From Hirudinaria manillensis (lineage: Eukaryota > Annelida > Clitellata > Hirudinida > Hirudinidae), in contig CM067535.1 in NCBI GenBank assembly GCA_034509925.1, positions 2,732,501 through 2,796,500 on the forward strand: DNA of 64,000 bases. Reading direction: 5' to 3'. Under the pieces are notes generated by a model. It was not told the DNA's origin. It searched no databases and worked only from the letters and a program-made list of their open reading frames with translations. This document shows positions 1 to 11,998 of the stretch, one piece after another. Both the position numbers and the translations under genes were made by a program. Numbering within the stretch: the first letter of the stretch is position 1; each line of letters begins with the position of its first letter.

Positions 1-457
1 TGATGAGTTAGATTGCAGATAAAAATTGGTCAAGATTTCTATGCATGTTTATCACATAAGTTTGTTTTTGCATATATGCCTAGCATAATAACTTATGATG
101 TGTTATGATATGATATCTTTAAGCATTTTTCTATGGAAACAAAAGCCATGTTGTACAAGTTGTGTTAATTTCTTGAAATGAATTTAATTATAATTTATTT
201 GCTTTCCTTACCGTTTAACAAAATTACCGTGCATAATCAAAAATAATAAACGTATTAATAACTTATTATTAACATCTTTATTAATACCATGTACATATTA
301 AATGAATTTGACAAGTTAAGTGCATCTTTATAAGTCCACTTTATTAATCTGATTTAGAACTGAAAAAGCTTTAGGCTTTAAATTTAATACATAAATACAA
401 TATCCTTTTCTTAACAAATATAATATATAATTTTGATTTAAATACAATAAAAATGAA
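1..457. other. AT-rich stretch, no gene seen
   Basis: I see no exon, RNA gene or clear transposon here. The seventh exon of the relic gene described at 458-1290 should fall in this stretch on the minus strand, but no recognisable trace of it is visible. Short T and A runs dominate. Confidence 0.5.
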
Positions 458-1290
458 TTTATTACAAGCCCAATTTATGAGTTTGACTTTGAGTGAAAAC
501 ATACAAATAGTCTTTGAAAGAATCCTCCTTACTTACAATGTATATGTTCAGAAAGAGATATTTTTTTATTAACAGCGTTAAAATCCCAAGAACTCAACAA
601 ATGATCTTAAAATCAATGAATGCATTTAAGTAATTATTTTCAAGCAAAATGATATGCTGTAGGAAATATACAAATTAAATTTTGATTGCAAATCAACTCA
701 ATAATTAAATAATAAAAACATCAAATTAAAGACTGGCCTGTGACAAAATCCACTCAACAATGCATAATTACATTACTAATGTAAATGCTGTCTTCAAAGG
801 CAACTCTCCAAACCAGAGGCAACATCTGATGAGGATGGAGCGGATGCACACGTTTCTGGATTTCCATCTGCAATGGCAATTGCTTTATTTCCCGAAAGCC
901 AGGCTACTGTGAAAGGTTGCCTTTCCAAAAGCTTTGTTATTCTTGCTAAATATTTTTTGTTTCATTTGTTGAATTTCTTTTTTAATTTAATACCATTAAT
1001 CAAGCAAAATATATACCAAAGTAATGCACTGTTTTTAAATGCCCCTAAACATTTCAAAACTCAATTTGCATTTAGTTAATCCTAAGAGTGTCACAACTCC
1101 TGGCAGAATGCAAAGACAATCCTTATCCATTAGTAGCCAGTCTCTTGGGGTCAGGATGGGTACAATACACATGCCATCACCGTCCTCATCACCACATTGA
1201 AGCCATCCATTTGCGCAAAATGCCCTCCGAAAGTCGGGATACTCATGCTCCTTTATGTCGATGTTCATTCAAATTTCATAGAATTCCAAG
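458..1290 (-). pseudogene. Decayed FTP-lectin exons of a further family copy
   Basis: Three minus-strand fragments resemble FTP exons of the neighbouring array and lie in the order expected for one copy. At about 1180-1290 a middle FTP exon reads NIDIKEHEYPDFRRAFCA. At about 733-950 a first FTP exon is split over three frames, with GKATFHSSLAFGK, then AIADGNPETCASAPSS, then VWRVAFEDSIYISNVIMHC followed by a stop. At about 460-545 [20 protein letters not shown] closely matches the sixth exon of copies B to E. No signal exon, LDLa, SRCR or protease exon is visible. I read this as the 5' part of a dead copy downstream of copy A. The first fragment is the weakest. Substituted frames and missing splice sites argue against function. 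Confidence 0.55.
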
Positions 1291-1904
1291 TAATTAAATT
1301 ACTTTTATTTCCACAACATGGCTATGAAGATGGCATTTGACTCTAATGTAATGCTCCAAAATAGGAATTATTTTTGCTTATGAATGTTTTATTCTTAACC
1401 AAATATCAATCAATTAATTAATTAAGCTGTAATTTCAATTAGTGCTCCAAGCTCATGGAACACATTTTCCAACAACCCTAATAAAATCATTTATTTCATT
1501 TTAAATTTAAAGCTTAAATTTAATTTGTATTAGATTTGTTAACCAGTTGATGACATCAGGACTTAGACTTTGAAGCTGCAACAAGTACAGTTTGATGTGA
1601 CATTCATTGAGTATAGAGCAAAGAAATAGGTTACGAATACTGTCTCGCCATGTCATCTCTTCCAAATTAAAATCACTCATTCGCAGTCTTGGATGATATA
1701 GAAGCATCCATTGAAATGTATCAATGCCTATTTACACTATAGATCGTTAAACTATTAGCCATTGGTGTTTATTGAATTATTTAAAAGCAATGGCATTCTA
1801 AATGTAAACTATTTTTGGTAAGCAATAAATTTTTTAATGCTGAAAATACCTTTCTGTTGGATCCAGCCAACTAAGTGAAAAATATTATTTTTCATTTTTC
1901 AAAA
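1291..1904. other. Spacer without an assignable gene
   Basis: A minus-strand open frame of 66 codons spans 1507-1707, but its translation matches no module of the neighbouring family and it lacks convincing splice sites. It could be a decayed second exon of the relic copy; I could not align it. Nothing else stands out. Confidence 0.35.
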
Positions 1905-2545
1905 ATGTTTAGTACCATCTAGTGAATAAAATAAAATTAAATTAAAATACATTTTTTATTACAATAATTTTCTTGTAAATATGATGAATATAAATATAGT
2001 CAGTAAAGTAATTTACTGAGCATAATTTACATATTTTTAGTTTTAGAGAGCCATCTAGCGATTAAAGCAAAATATACTTATATCATACTTTTATTTATAG
2101 TAAAAATTGCACTAATTAACATTTAAATATTTCAAAAATAATATAATCAGTAAGATAAGTTACTCCTCTTATTTCTTGTTTTTTAATTTTTAGTGCCATC
2201 TAGCGAATAAAATAAAACTAAATAATTTAAAATGCATTTTTACTATAATGATTTTCTTTTAAATATTGTGAATATAAGTATAATCGGTAATATAATTTAC
2301 TGATCATAATTTACTTTTTTCAGTTTTGAGAGAGCCATCTACCGAATAAAGTAAAAATACACCTACATCAATTTCATCTAGCGAATAAAATAAAACTATA
2401 TGATTAAAACATATTTTTTCATTATAACTTCTTTTTAAATATGATAAATATAAACATAATGAGCATTATGTTTGTTTAAACATAATTCACGATAATTTAT
2501 TTTTTGGAGTGCCATCTAGCGAGGAAAGTACTATGTTCATTTTGA
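1905..2545. repeat. Diverged ~140-bp tandem repeat with CCATCTAGCG motif
   Basis: Six copies of a short core, CCATCTAGCG or a close variant, occur at 1914, 2050, 2195, 2334, 2373 and 2511. Five are spaced 136-145 bp apart and one is 39 bp from its neighbour. Each core is usually followed by AATAAARTAAAA, and the rest of the unit is a similar AT-rich body containing AATATAAATATAATC-like and ATAATTTAC-like segments. This marks an old tandem repeat rather than chance. Read on the minus strand, the core CGCTAGATGGCACT matches the 3' ten positions of the vertebrate CTCF consensus. It lies just beyond the 3' end of the gene array. Confidence 0.6.
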
Positions 2546-3638
2546 AATTGATGTGCGTTCTTTTAATCGTAAGAAAAATACAATTATTTTGGAAAGTCTT
2601 TATTATTTAGAAATTGAAACTTATTCAGCTATATTTGATTAAAAGTCAGAGCATTTTTATCGAGTCTCGTATATTTATATATTCTCGTGTAGATGAAATT
2701 AATAAAATATTTCATTGCGGAGATACATTCATTGCTTTATTGTGGGCTGGAATCTCTATGAATTTCTTCTCCATGGATCTTCTTTCTTCATTACTATTAA
2801 ATTAATTAATTATTAAAGAAATTAATTTTAATTTAATTTTAATTTAGATGTTGAGTTCATTAAACTTCGACACCGTTTACAATTGACATGTCCTCCAAGA
2901 CCAACATTATTTTAGCGGATATTCGCCTATTTTTGATTAAGAGTGATTTGGTTTTTAATAGTAATATTATTATTAATAACAATAACTTTAAGCATGACAA
3001 TTACCAATTAAGTACCTTTTTGTATGATTTTCACATATTTTCTATGGCCTTAATAAAAGTTTGAGATTAAACATTAAAAAATAAAAGTTTATTTATTGAA
3101 CTTATTTATGGCAGAAACATTTTATGGATAATTATAATTCCATTTCAAAGCTTAAGCAGTTATTTTTGTTTTAAACATGTTATTTTTGCTTACGATTATT
3201 ATGTAAAAACATAGCTTGTTTATTCTCTTTTCAAGCGAGAAATTTAAAAACTTTTGGGCTTTCTACATAAAAAAACCATTTAAATAATTTGCCATAATTT
3301 TTGAAAAAAAATTGATAAAACATAAATTTGGAAATAAGTGCCACTTTATCACACACGATTAGATGATTTGTTATTATGAAAAAGGCACATTTCATTTAAG
3401 AGCAACCGTTAACCTTAGATAACGAGTGGTGATTTATTTTCAAGTTTCAATCAAGTTAATCGGAAATTTATTATTTATGTTTGGCTATTTATAATGACAA
3501 TAGCATAAATAACAGTAATTTTATATTTGTTGTATTCATTGACATCATAATTTGATTAGCATTTAATTATAAAAGTTGAATAAAACATTAGCATGTAAAA
3601 CATGTAAGTGATGGTGCATGCAAAAAGGTAAAGACCAT
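2546..3638. other. AT-rich intergenic spacer
   Basis: Between the tandem repeat and the 3' end of copy A I see no coding exon or transposon. Open frames on the plus strand near 2614-2805 and 3618-3836 are short, AT-driven and lack any recognisable motif; the second overlaps the antisense of the last exon of copy A. A degenerate TTTAATTTAATT run sits at about 2810-2847. Confidence 0.5.
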
Positions 3639-3644
3639 TTTATT
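3639..3644 (-). terminator. Candidate poly(A) signal of copy A
   Basis: AATAAA on the minus strand lies 11 bases after the stop codon of copy A at 3656-3658. It is very close to the stop, so a more distal signal may be the one used. Confidence 0.3.
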
Positions 3645-3655
3645 TTCATTAAAAG

Positions 3656-5164
3656 TCATTTCAAATATAATTTGTATTGTTCCTTAGCAATGGATATTAC
3701 TGCGGGGGCGATCAAAAGGATAATATTTTCACGAGCTTTCACACTTTTTGAACTGCCCGACTCTCCTTTCTCCATTACTGTTAAATTTAATGGTTTCAAT
3801 GTTATTGTCCCATTTGATATAAAAAAAAATGTCTAACTTTAAATAAATAGTAAAATACGCTTCAATTTCCCATCACCTACCTCTATAAATGAAATCTAAA
3901 TAATGATCAACGTGTGTGAAGATGCTGTTTGTACATTTATCTCCCGATGATATGAAATAAGACCTAGCAATGCCAACTTGTGTCCATATTCCGCGTTTAT
4001 CTTGACATGCGAATGCATTACCAGTGTCTCCCTTCAACGTAAATTAATTGTTTATGTCGGTTTAATTGCAATAACAATTGATAAAGATAATTATAATTAC
4101 AGTAATAATGATAATTATAATGACATTCATTATACTCAATAGCTTCATAGTTTTACTTCAAACTAAAAAAAACGCAAACATGAGAATTAAATGTAAAATT
4201 GACATTCGTAAATTAACAACCGTGCAGGCATTTGGCCCATACTCGGTGGGAATAGACCCAACGCAGAATATTTTGTTAGAATCCAGCAAATATGCGTACA
4301 TGGCAGGGCTCATATCTTGCAGTAATAAAGACAAATATTGTGCACATTGGGTATTAGACATAATATTCATTCTCCTTTGTTGCAAGAATTTAGCCGGCTC
4401 AGGATTTTCTGAAAGTAAAAACTGAAGGTAAATGAAGTATGAAAACTTAAGAACATAATCCCAGTCATATTAATTATGCATTTTATTATAACAATGAATA
4501 TAATAAAAACTCAACATATTAAAGCTAGATAAAAAAAAAATTAATAGAAATTTATTTCTACCTGCTTTGGTGCTCCCGAGACCAATTGCTACACACTGAC
4601 GGTAAGACATCAGCTTTCTCCATGATAATTCTTTATTAGGCAAACAAATTGGTCGGATTGTGGAAGTGAATTTCAATGGAGACTCTAGTCTCAGTAATGC
4701 CACGTCATTTGAATAGGAATCATTAAAATCAGGATGAATTGCCATGTGAGTAACTGGTAGTTTTTTCCTAAATGGGTCCTTGAGTCTAATAGTTCCAGTC
4801 TTGACTTTTATTTCGGACGGTTGTTTGTTTCTAAAAATTTTATTTGTTTAGATTAGTTTTTGCCATGAACAATATTGCGTAATAATTATATATTTATACA
4901 TGTCATGATCATTTCTTTTTAAATTAATTATAAATTATTGTTATTATATTATTCTGTTTCGAGTGGCAGCTGGAACTTACTGAAGGCATTGTGCTGCAGT
5001 GAGAATCCATCTTTTTGATATAATACTTCCACCACAAAAATGTTGTCCATCACTTAACAATTGGACTTGCCATGGCCAGGCACCCCGCTTTGCTTCCTCT
5101 CCTTTGATTATATACGGACCGAACTTGGGTACAGCATCATCGTCTCGTGTACCGCAGAAACTTT
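3656..5164 (-). other. Pseudoprotease module of copy A (exons 20-24)
   Basis: The module starts with a linker cysteine (FCGTRDD) that would pair with the Cys of RPICLP, as in two-chain serine proteases. The expected activation site reads FGPY then IIKGEEA: Tyr, not Arg or Lys, precedes the would-be new N-terminus. Hallmarks kept are WPWQ, FCGGSII, RPICLP and FCVGS. His57 is Gln and Ser195 is Thr. Asp194 is kept (GDTG), unlike in copies B to E. Peptidase activity is very unlikely; binding or regulatory use is inference from other serine protease homologues. Confidence 0.85.
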
Positions 5165-8100
5165 CTAAAGGTTTAAATAACCAATAAAAGCGGAATTAGG
5201 GCCATTAATGTATGTTTAGAAATTGGAAAAAAATGGAAAAGATATTACTTATGAGTAAATAATTGTTGCTTGCCATCGTGATTTCAATGTTAACTCTATT
5301 GAACTTAATACAATTGTACAATGTGCTCACTAATTTAATGTTTATCGATAAACTTCATGATTTTGTTGAAATTTAAAAAAAATTAATATATGAAAATGAA
5401 AAACTTGACCGGCAATTTACCCGGTTTGTGGTCGCAGTGAATTTTTACAAATTTTTCTGTTTCACATTGGGAACTTCAACAAAAGAAAAATAAATTGTAT
5501 TCAATTATAAAAATTTATTTTAACTATCACCAGTAATAATAAGTAATAAGCAATAATAATTAATTACTCTTGCCTTGGTTTAAATTTGTTCATGATTGGA
5601 ACACTGTTGTGGATGGAGTCGACATTTTCAAGTATTATGAATTTCTGATTTTTATTGATTGAATCATAACTCGTTTCCAGGTGGGTACTAGCAGATAGTG
5701 AGTTGAAATAAAAACGTGAGTGGCAACAAATATTACTACAATGAACCTGGCGTGTTGCTGGCAAATATCAATGCTGTAGTCAATTTTCCATCCTTGCGAA
5801 CATATATAGAAATCTGTTTCTCCCTTAAAAGTTGCGGTTATAAATTCCAGTCCTGTATGTGTTTCAACTAAAAACATAGAGAATATTTCTTATACTTATA
5901 ATATGAAATACTTTAATTATGATATTCTTACAGCAAGAATGCTCGTCAGAATAGTCTTCACAGTCAACATTGCCATCGCAAACAGCCTTCATGTCAATGC
6001 ACAAGTCTCTTTTCGTACATTTGAACTTTCCTTCTTCGCATTTCATTTCTTTGAAACGTTGATTTAGAAGATTTATTGTACACAAATCATTCCTTTCATA
6101 TCAAAATATTAATTTTTACTGCACGATGGAGCCTCATCATCTCCGAGATGACAATCAAGAATACCATCACACAACCATTCTTTAGGTACGCAACGTCCAC
6201 CGTGGCACGAATATTCGTGGAAGAGGCAATCAAAAGAAATTTCATCTTCAGTGGTTGCTGTAAGAACAAATTTATATTTCTTAAAATCTTAATTTGCTTA
6301 ATTTGCAGTAAAAAAAAATTGTTCCATATTATTAAAAAAATTAATTCTTTCCATTGAAAAGAAAAATATAAAAGTAAAATTATACTAATTAAAATATTAT
6401 ATTAAAATATTTTATTATATATATAAATATATATTAATAAAATATATTATGTAAAATTATATTATAATTTAATTGTAATTAAAACGACCTTTAGGATCCT
6501 CTTTTGAAAAAACCTCTACCTCACAAAGTAGTAACAAGTTGCTGCGTAATGTTTTCCCGCGCTTTTTAATGGTTACGTAGGAACCAAAGGTAGCTTTGTT
6601 GCATTTTATGAAGGCGGAAGTTCCTAATTTTATATATAACTTAAATAAATTTTATTTTGGTTTACATTTCGCTATAAAATAATATGGTAACTAATACTTA
6701 AAAAACAAAAAATACATATGAAGTTATAAATAAATGAATAATTACAGAAAGACGAACCATTTAATTTATCAACACCGTGGGAATAAGAGCCACATTGATG
6801 CTCTTCGTAATAGGTTTTGTGCTTTGAAACGTATATGTTAATTTCATAATTATATTTCTCTGGAAAAAAAGCAAATAACTAGTAGTAATAATATTGGTCC
6901 GTATTTAGTCATGTTTATGCATCATAAATTATTTACAATTACGTTAAGAAGAACGTTAGACCTGTTAATTTTCGCAAAAAGTGCATGTTAACATCGGTAA
7001 CGAAATAACTAGAGTCTAGGACAACACGCCACCATGCCACTCTATGTTGATCTGACGAAATAAGAGTACACGTGTCTAACTTGCCATCAACCGAAAATAA
7101 GGTTTCATTTGTGGGCAACGCTCCACTTTGAAAAGTCTTTTTTTTAAAGGCTAGATTAACTGAAATAGATAAATAAAATTTAATTCCAGAGCCGCATTTA
7201 CAAATTGTCAAGCACTTTTGCTAGAGAAATAACAAAAATTGAAGCTCATACTTCTTTACATACGCATTAAACCGTGCTATTAACCGTCTTTGTAGCTAAG
7301 TTTTAACTAAGTCTTATACTTTCAACGGAAAAGATTTCTTTACATGTTCCTCTTTGATAAAAAGCTTTATGATAACAGTATCTATTTATGCAAGACCTCT
7401 TTAATTAAAATCTGTTTCTTTCATTGAGAATTTCAAGTGCCAAAGAAAGATTACGAAGGGATGAGATGGCAATACCAATAAAACTAACACGATTGCCTGT
7501 CTGCCTTTAGTTGAACTTCGCATAGGACAAGCAAGTCCTTTCTGAATCCTCCATTTCTTGTTATTGTTACAAAATTGCCGGAAATTGGTTGTTTGCAATT
7601 CAATTGAATATGTCTAGCTGGATATTAAATACTGATTATCAATATATTGTTCCAAATGAACGAAAATGTCCGAAATTTTCGAAATACGGCTTACAAAATC
7701 AATAGATGGTTTTATAAATGAATTTGCAAGTCTGATATATATTGGAATATCTGACCGAAAAAAATATTGGATGAACCCAAAAACGAAACGCATAAGTCTT
7801 CTTCGAAATTTGAAGCACTTTTTGAAATAAATATGTTCAAAAAGTTCATGAATTGTGAATCTACAGAGAAAAATATTAAATTAATATTAACAGTTGGTAA
7901 CCAACACAATATTAACCTGTTATCTAACAATTTGCGATTTCGAAAATGAATAGATCTTTGCTAATTAGAGAAATTCCATTTTTTTGGATTCAATAATTAC
8001 CTTGCTCAAATTAATTTTAATTTTTCTGTAATAAATAAAAATAATGTAAGAAGTTACATATTTTATGGGAAGCGATGATTAACTCTGATATAGTGTAAAT

Positions 8101-11100
8101 TGTCTCAAGTTCCAATCTCCACCAAGGATGTTCTCCGCTTTTTGATTGTTGTGTCATAAAACAAGTATCTGGATTGCTATCAATAGCCATTTTTGGATTG
8201 CTATTGGAATCAGATTGGTTTTGATAAATTGTGGTTTGAATGAGGTTGACTGAAATCGGAATGAATAGTTGCATCAGAAACAAACTGTTAATAATAATAT
8301 TAATAATAATAATAATAATAATCAAAAACACAAAGAAACTGACAAACATAATGACTATAGACCAATAACTTGTCAGACCACCCTGTACAAAATTCTAACC
8401 TCCTTAATATCTTATAGAATCTATACCCATCCCCAAAATAATAACATTCTACGAGAGGAACAAAAAGGGTGCCAAAAAAAAGTAGAGGATGCAAAGATCA
8501 ACTGCTCATCAGTCAGATGATAGCCCAACACGCAAAAAATTCAAGAAAGACTTGTGCATCACCTGGATCGACTATAAAAAAAGCCTTTGATAGCATCCCC
8601 CACTCCTTGATCAGGCAAATACTAGAAACTTTTAAGATTGATGATGTCACCAGAAACTTCATTGGCCAGTCAATGCTTAGGTGGAGAACCAATGTGATTT
8701 TAACAGTTGGCAACGAATGCATAAAAACAGGAGAAATTTTTGTTAAGCGAGGAATATTCCAGGGAGACTCCTTGTCACCGTTATTGTTTTGCATGTCGCT
8801 GACACCATTATCAAACAATCTTAGGAGAAACGGAAAGGGATATGAAATACATGACCAGCAAATAAGTCACCTGCTATACATGGATAGAAATAAAACAAGG
8901 AAAAGTCATTCATGGAAGGAGCATTCAGCTCACGATCCCTCTGCAAATTAGGTCACTAGAAGCTGAGGAATGTTACAGATACCTTGGGATGGATGAATAA
9001 AGTGGAATAAACGATAGATTGGTGAAGCAAAAGGCCAAAAAAGAATACTTCAGGAGAATAAAGACAATCTTGGCGACTCAACTCAACTCGCGAAATAAAA
9101 TCACTGCCGTCAATGATCTGGCAATACCGGTGCTCTCCTATGGGTTTGGTATAATTCACTGGCTAAAATCGGAAATAGAAAAAAATGATAGAAAAACGAG
9201 AAAAATCTTAACGATTTACAAAATGCATCATCCAAGAGCGGACGTGCAAAGATTATATATTAAAAGAAAAAATGGTGGAAGAGGGCTTCTGGAGATATGG
9301 TCAGTATATCAACATGCGATGTTGGGTCTCTCGGAATATTTAGAAAGAAATGATAGTAAATAAGTTCAATTGATCAGACTCGATGATAGCTTCAAAAAAA
9401 AAATACTCAGTGATAAAGGAAGCTGATAAAACTCGAAATAAATACATGCTGAAGCACAACCACACGGACGTCAAAATCACAGACGAATTCAAGAAAAGAA
9501 TGGAAATAGAAAAGTTGGAGGATTTAAAGAGAAAACCCTTGCACGGAAAGTTTGTCAGGAACACTGAAAGGGCAGGAATGAGCAAGGAAATGACGTTTGC
9601 TCGGCTCAACAGAGGTGGATTGAAGGGAGAGACGGAGAGCTTGATAGTGGAGGCCCAAGATCAAGTATTAAAAACAAGATATTATTAAAGGCATATTTTG
9701 AAACAGGATATTAAAAGTACATGTAGAATTTGTCACAAATCAATAGAAACAATTAGTCATATCATATCCGGATGCCATTAATTGATGGGTAAAATCGCTT
9801 ACATTTTATTGGACATTAGCAATAATGACATTGAATCTGAATAATGCTATTGGAGTTTCTTTTGTTTTTGAAGTTCCAAAGCCACAAAAGTTAATAATCG
9901 TATAATAACAATCGATAATTTAAACTTACCTTGAAAAAGTGACAACTCTTGGACTTCTATTCGAATTGTATTTTGGAAAAGTAAAATTACTTTGGTCATC
10001 CATTTTTTTAAATTATTTTTTCTCTAATACATTATTATGTTATTTAAAAAAACTCCCTTTATTTTTTTGATTGACTTTACCTGAAATGTCTTCTTCTGTA
10101 AATATTTCTACTTCACAAAGAACCATTAGCCAGGTCTTTACTCCCCCGTACTTCTGGATAGTTACATATTGACCGAAAAGTGGTCTAGCGCATTTGACAG
10201 CTATTGAAGTGTCTTTTAAAATAAAACCATTGCTAACCACGTAAGCGGGAATTCAACTTAGACGTGAAATTCTCCTTAATTAATTATGTATTTTTTTAGC
10301 ACTGACCGATCAATTTTTTTTTTATAGTTTGAAATGGGTTTAGTGAAGGCTAAGCTATTGTAAGCAATGCCAACCGCTTAAAAAGTTTGCAAACATTATA
10401 ATATATTGTATGATCTTCTAGGATATTTAACGACATAAAAGCTTACTTTTTTCAACATTGTTGGGAATTTCTGTAAAGCCACATAGATAATCCTTATAAG
10501 ACTCCTCGGTATTTGAAACGTATACATTTACAAGAAACGCTGCTGCAATTTCTGTTAACATCAATTATACGAAATAGAAACAAAAAAAAAATGATGATCC
10601 GATCAACGAGTTTTAAAGTTAATAATTAACTAGCAAGGATATTACATTTTACAACAAAAGAGAAGTCTAAAGATTTTATTTAAAAGAAATCATACTGGCC
10701 TAAGTAATGCTGACTTTGAATGTACGTTTTTACATTGCTAATATAGTAACTGTCGTCTAACGTAACTCTCCACCAAACCAGTTCCATCGGCGAAGCTTGG
10801 ATGTAAGCACAAGTTTCAAGATCCCCATCCACTACAAATTCCTCTTTGCTTCCGATGGCTAAGGAACCGTAAGAGGTCGGCCTTCCGAGTGCAACGTTAA
10901 CTATCCTCGAATCATGAAATGATTTATGCTTATTTTAGGTCTCTATATCTGCGATTACAATTAAATTAGGCACTCACGTGTTTTGACATCAACGTTTATT
11001 TGAACTTCACACAATTGTAACGTTTCATTAGTTTTTTGATCTTTCGTAATCGTAACAACGTGACCTTTAAGAGTTTCTTTACATATAAAACGAATGTAAG

Positions 11101-11998
11101 GTCCTACGGAAAAAATTATAATCTAAAGATATAAATAATTAAAAGGTAAGCAGAATTTGCCCTTATGAGTTAATATTTAATGGATCGTAACGTGATATTA
11201 ACTCACTAGATGTCCCAAACGAGAGACATAAAGTCTCCTCAGTTTTTCGTTCATCTTTCGAAACGTAGACCTTAATGCTGTTGATCGTATGGTTTTCTAT
11301 AATTTTTCAATTTGTATTATTATTATTATTAAAATATCCACAAAAGTAATGTGCGTTTAGCGATATAAATATATCTTACATCAATAACCTTAATGTAACA
11401 CCTTCAAATAAGATGTTATCTCATAAAGGCATAATAAATTTGGATATTCAAAAAATATTCATACCTGACTGATCTGCCGTAAAATGTATCATCAAGTTCT
11501 CAACGTTGTACAATTTATTTAGTACTGCACGCCACCAAGGAGATTCATTTTTCTCCTGGTTCTCTTCAGCCACGGAACATGTTTGCAGATCTCCATCAAC
11601 TGCGAGATCTGCCTCAAATGTGCTTACCGTTTTGCTTTGCGAGACCGTTGATGTCGTTAATGACACTGAAATTGAATAAGAACCTAATTTTAAAAATATA
11701 ATCCCTATATTGATGACATCTTCTCTGCATTGAATTTCATAAATACATTACAAAATGACAATAATTAAATGTTTTTAACATCTTAATTTAGACAGTTCCT
11801 TTGTTTTTCCATATTTATCGATATTTTACATAAAAGTAGAATTTATTTCAAAAATAGTTAAATGAAATAAGAAATTCGTTCGTTTAAAACCAATCAACAA
11901 ATACCTGGTTCGGGTATATTTTCAATATTTCGGATTATTATTAAAATCGTAAAAATCTCGATCAAAAATAAATTTGCATTTAAAAACATGTTCGCCAT
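3656..11998 (-). CDS. Copy A: FTP(x4)-LDLa(x2)-SRCR-serine protease homologue, catalytically dead
   Basis: Twenty-four exons join in one frame (about 1,097 residues): 11905-11998, 11465-11665, 11207-11296, 10978-11103, 10700-10900, 10447-10551, 10081-10212, 9930-9956, 8058-8249, 7756-7860, 7489-7617, 6962-7159, 6758-6859, 6489-6623, 6120-6257, 5932-6048, 5747-5867, 5574-5687, 5421-5473, 4981-5164, 4562-4830, 4221-4408, 3881-4031, 3656-3777. The first ATG gives MANMF; the homologous start is the second ATG, at 11989. Copy A is the most diverged member. The catalytic His is Gln (TAAQC, exon 20), the catalytic Ser is Thr (GDTGNA, exon 23), and Asp remains (SNDVALLRL). All protease cysteines persist, so a folded pseudoprotease is likely. 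Its C-terminal exon is nine codons longer than that of copy E. Introns after exons 5 and 18 begin with GC. Intron 8 holds a LINE remnant. Exon borders are inferred from phase and homology. Confidence 0.85.
8289..8322 (+). repeat. (TAA)n microsatellite
   Basis: About eleven TAA units, with one interruption near the start, abut the 5' end of the R4/Dong-like reverse transcriptase remnant inside intron 8 of copy A. Dong-clade LINEs are known to insert into TAA repeats, so this is probably the remains of the target site. Confidence 0.85.
8323..9800 (+). mobile_element. R4/Dong-like (R2 group) LINE remnant, 5'-truncated and frameshifted
   Basis: Plus-strand frames between about 8330 and 9785 give successive pieces of a reverse transcriptase. 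They include NDYRPITCQTTLYKILTSLI, a degraded EEQKGC motif, KAFDSIPHSLI, FQGDSLSPLLFCMSL (the GDSLSPLLF signature of the R2 group), and a catalytic box corrupted to LLYMD. Further on are ECYRYLG, AIPVLSYGFGIIHW and GGRGLLEI, then a zinc-knuckle remnant CRICHKSIETISHIISGCH at about 9724-9780. At least four frame changes and stops make it inactive. No restriction-like endonuclease domain is seen after the knuckle. It lies antisense in intron 8 of copy A (8250-9929), which is why that intron is about 1.7 kb against a few hundred bases in the copies without large insertions. Confidence 0.8.

Noticed and set aside
1088-1297. Plus-strand ORF of 69 codons rich in His and Pro
   Set aside because: It is antisense to the relic lectin exon and shows no domain or codon support.
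1507-1707. Minus-strand ORF containing LEEMTWRDSIRNLFL as a possible exon 2 of the relic copy
   Set aside because: I could not align it with the DGN or WWRV boxes of any FTP exon; reported only as unassigned.
7767-7949. Plus-strand 60-codon ORF starting MDEPKNETHKSS, repeated in copy E at 51157-51348
   Set aside because: It is the antisense of exon 10 of the lectin-protease gene, conserved because the exon is conserved.
8269-8349. Minus-strand hydrophobic start MFVSFFVFLIIII... before the third lectin domain of copy A, looking like a signal peptide
   Set aside because: It is produced by the TAA repeat in the intron. The exon begins after the acceptor at 8250, and the upstream exons are in frame with it, so the gene does not start here.
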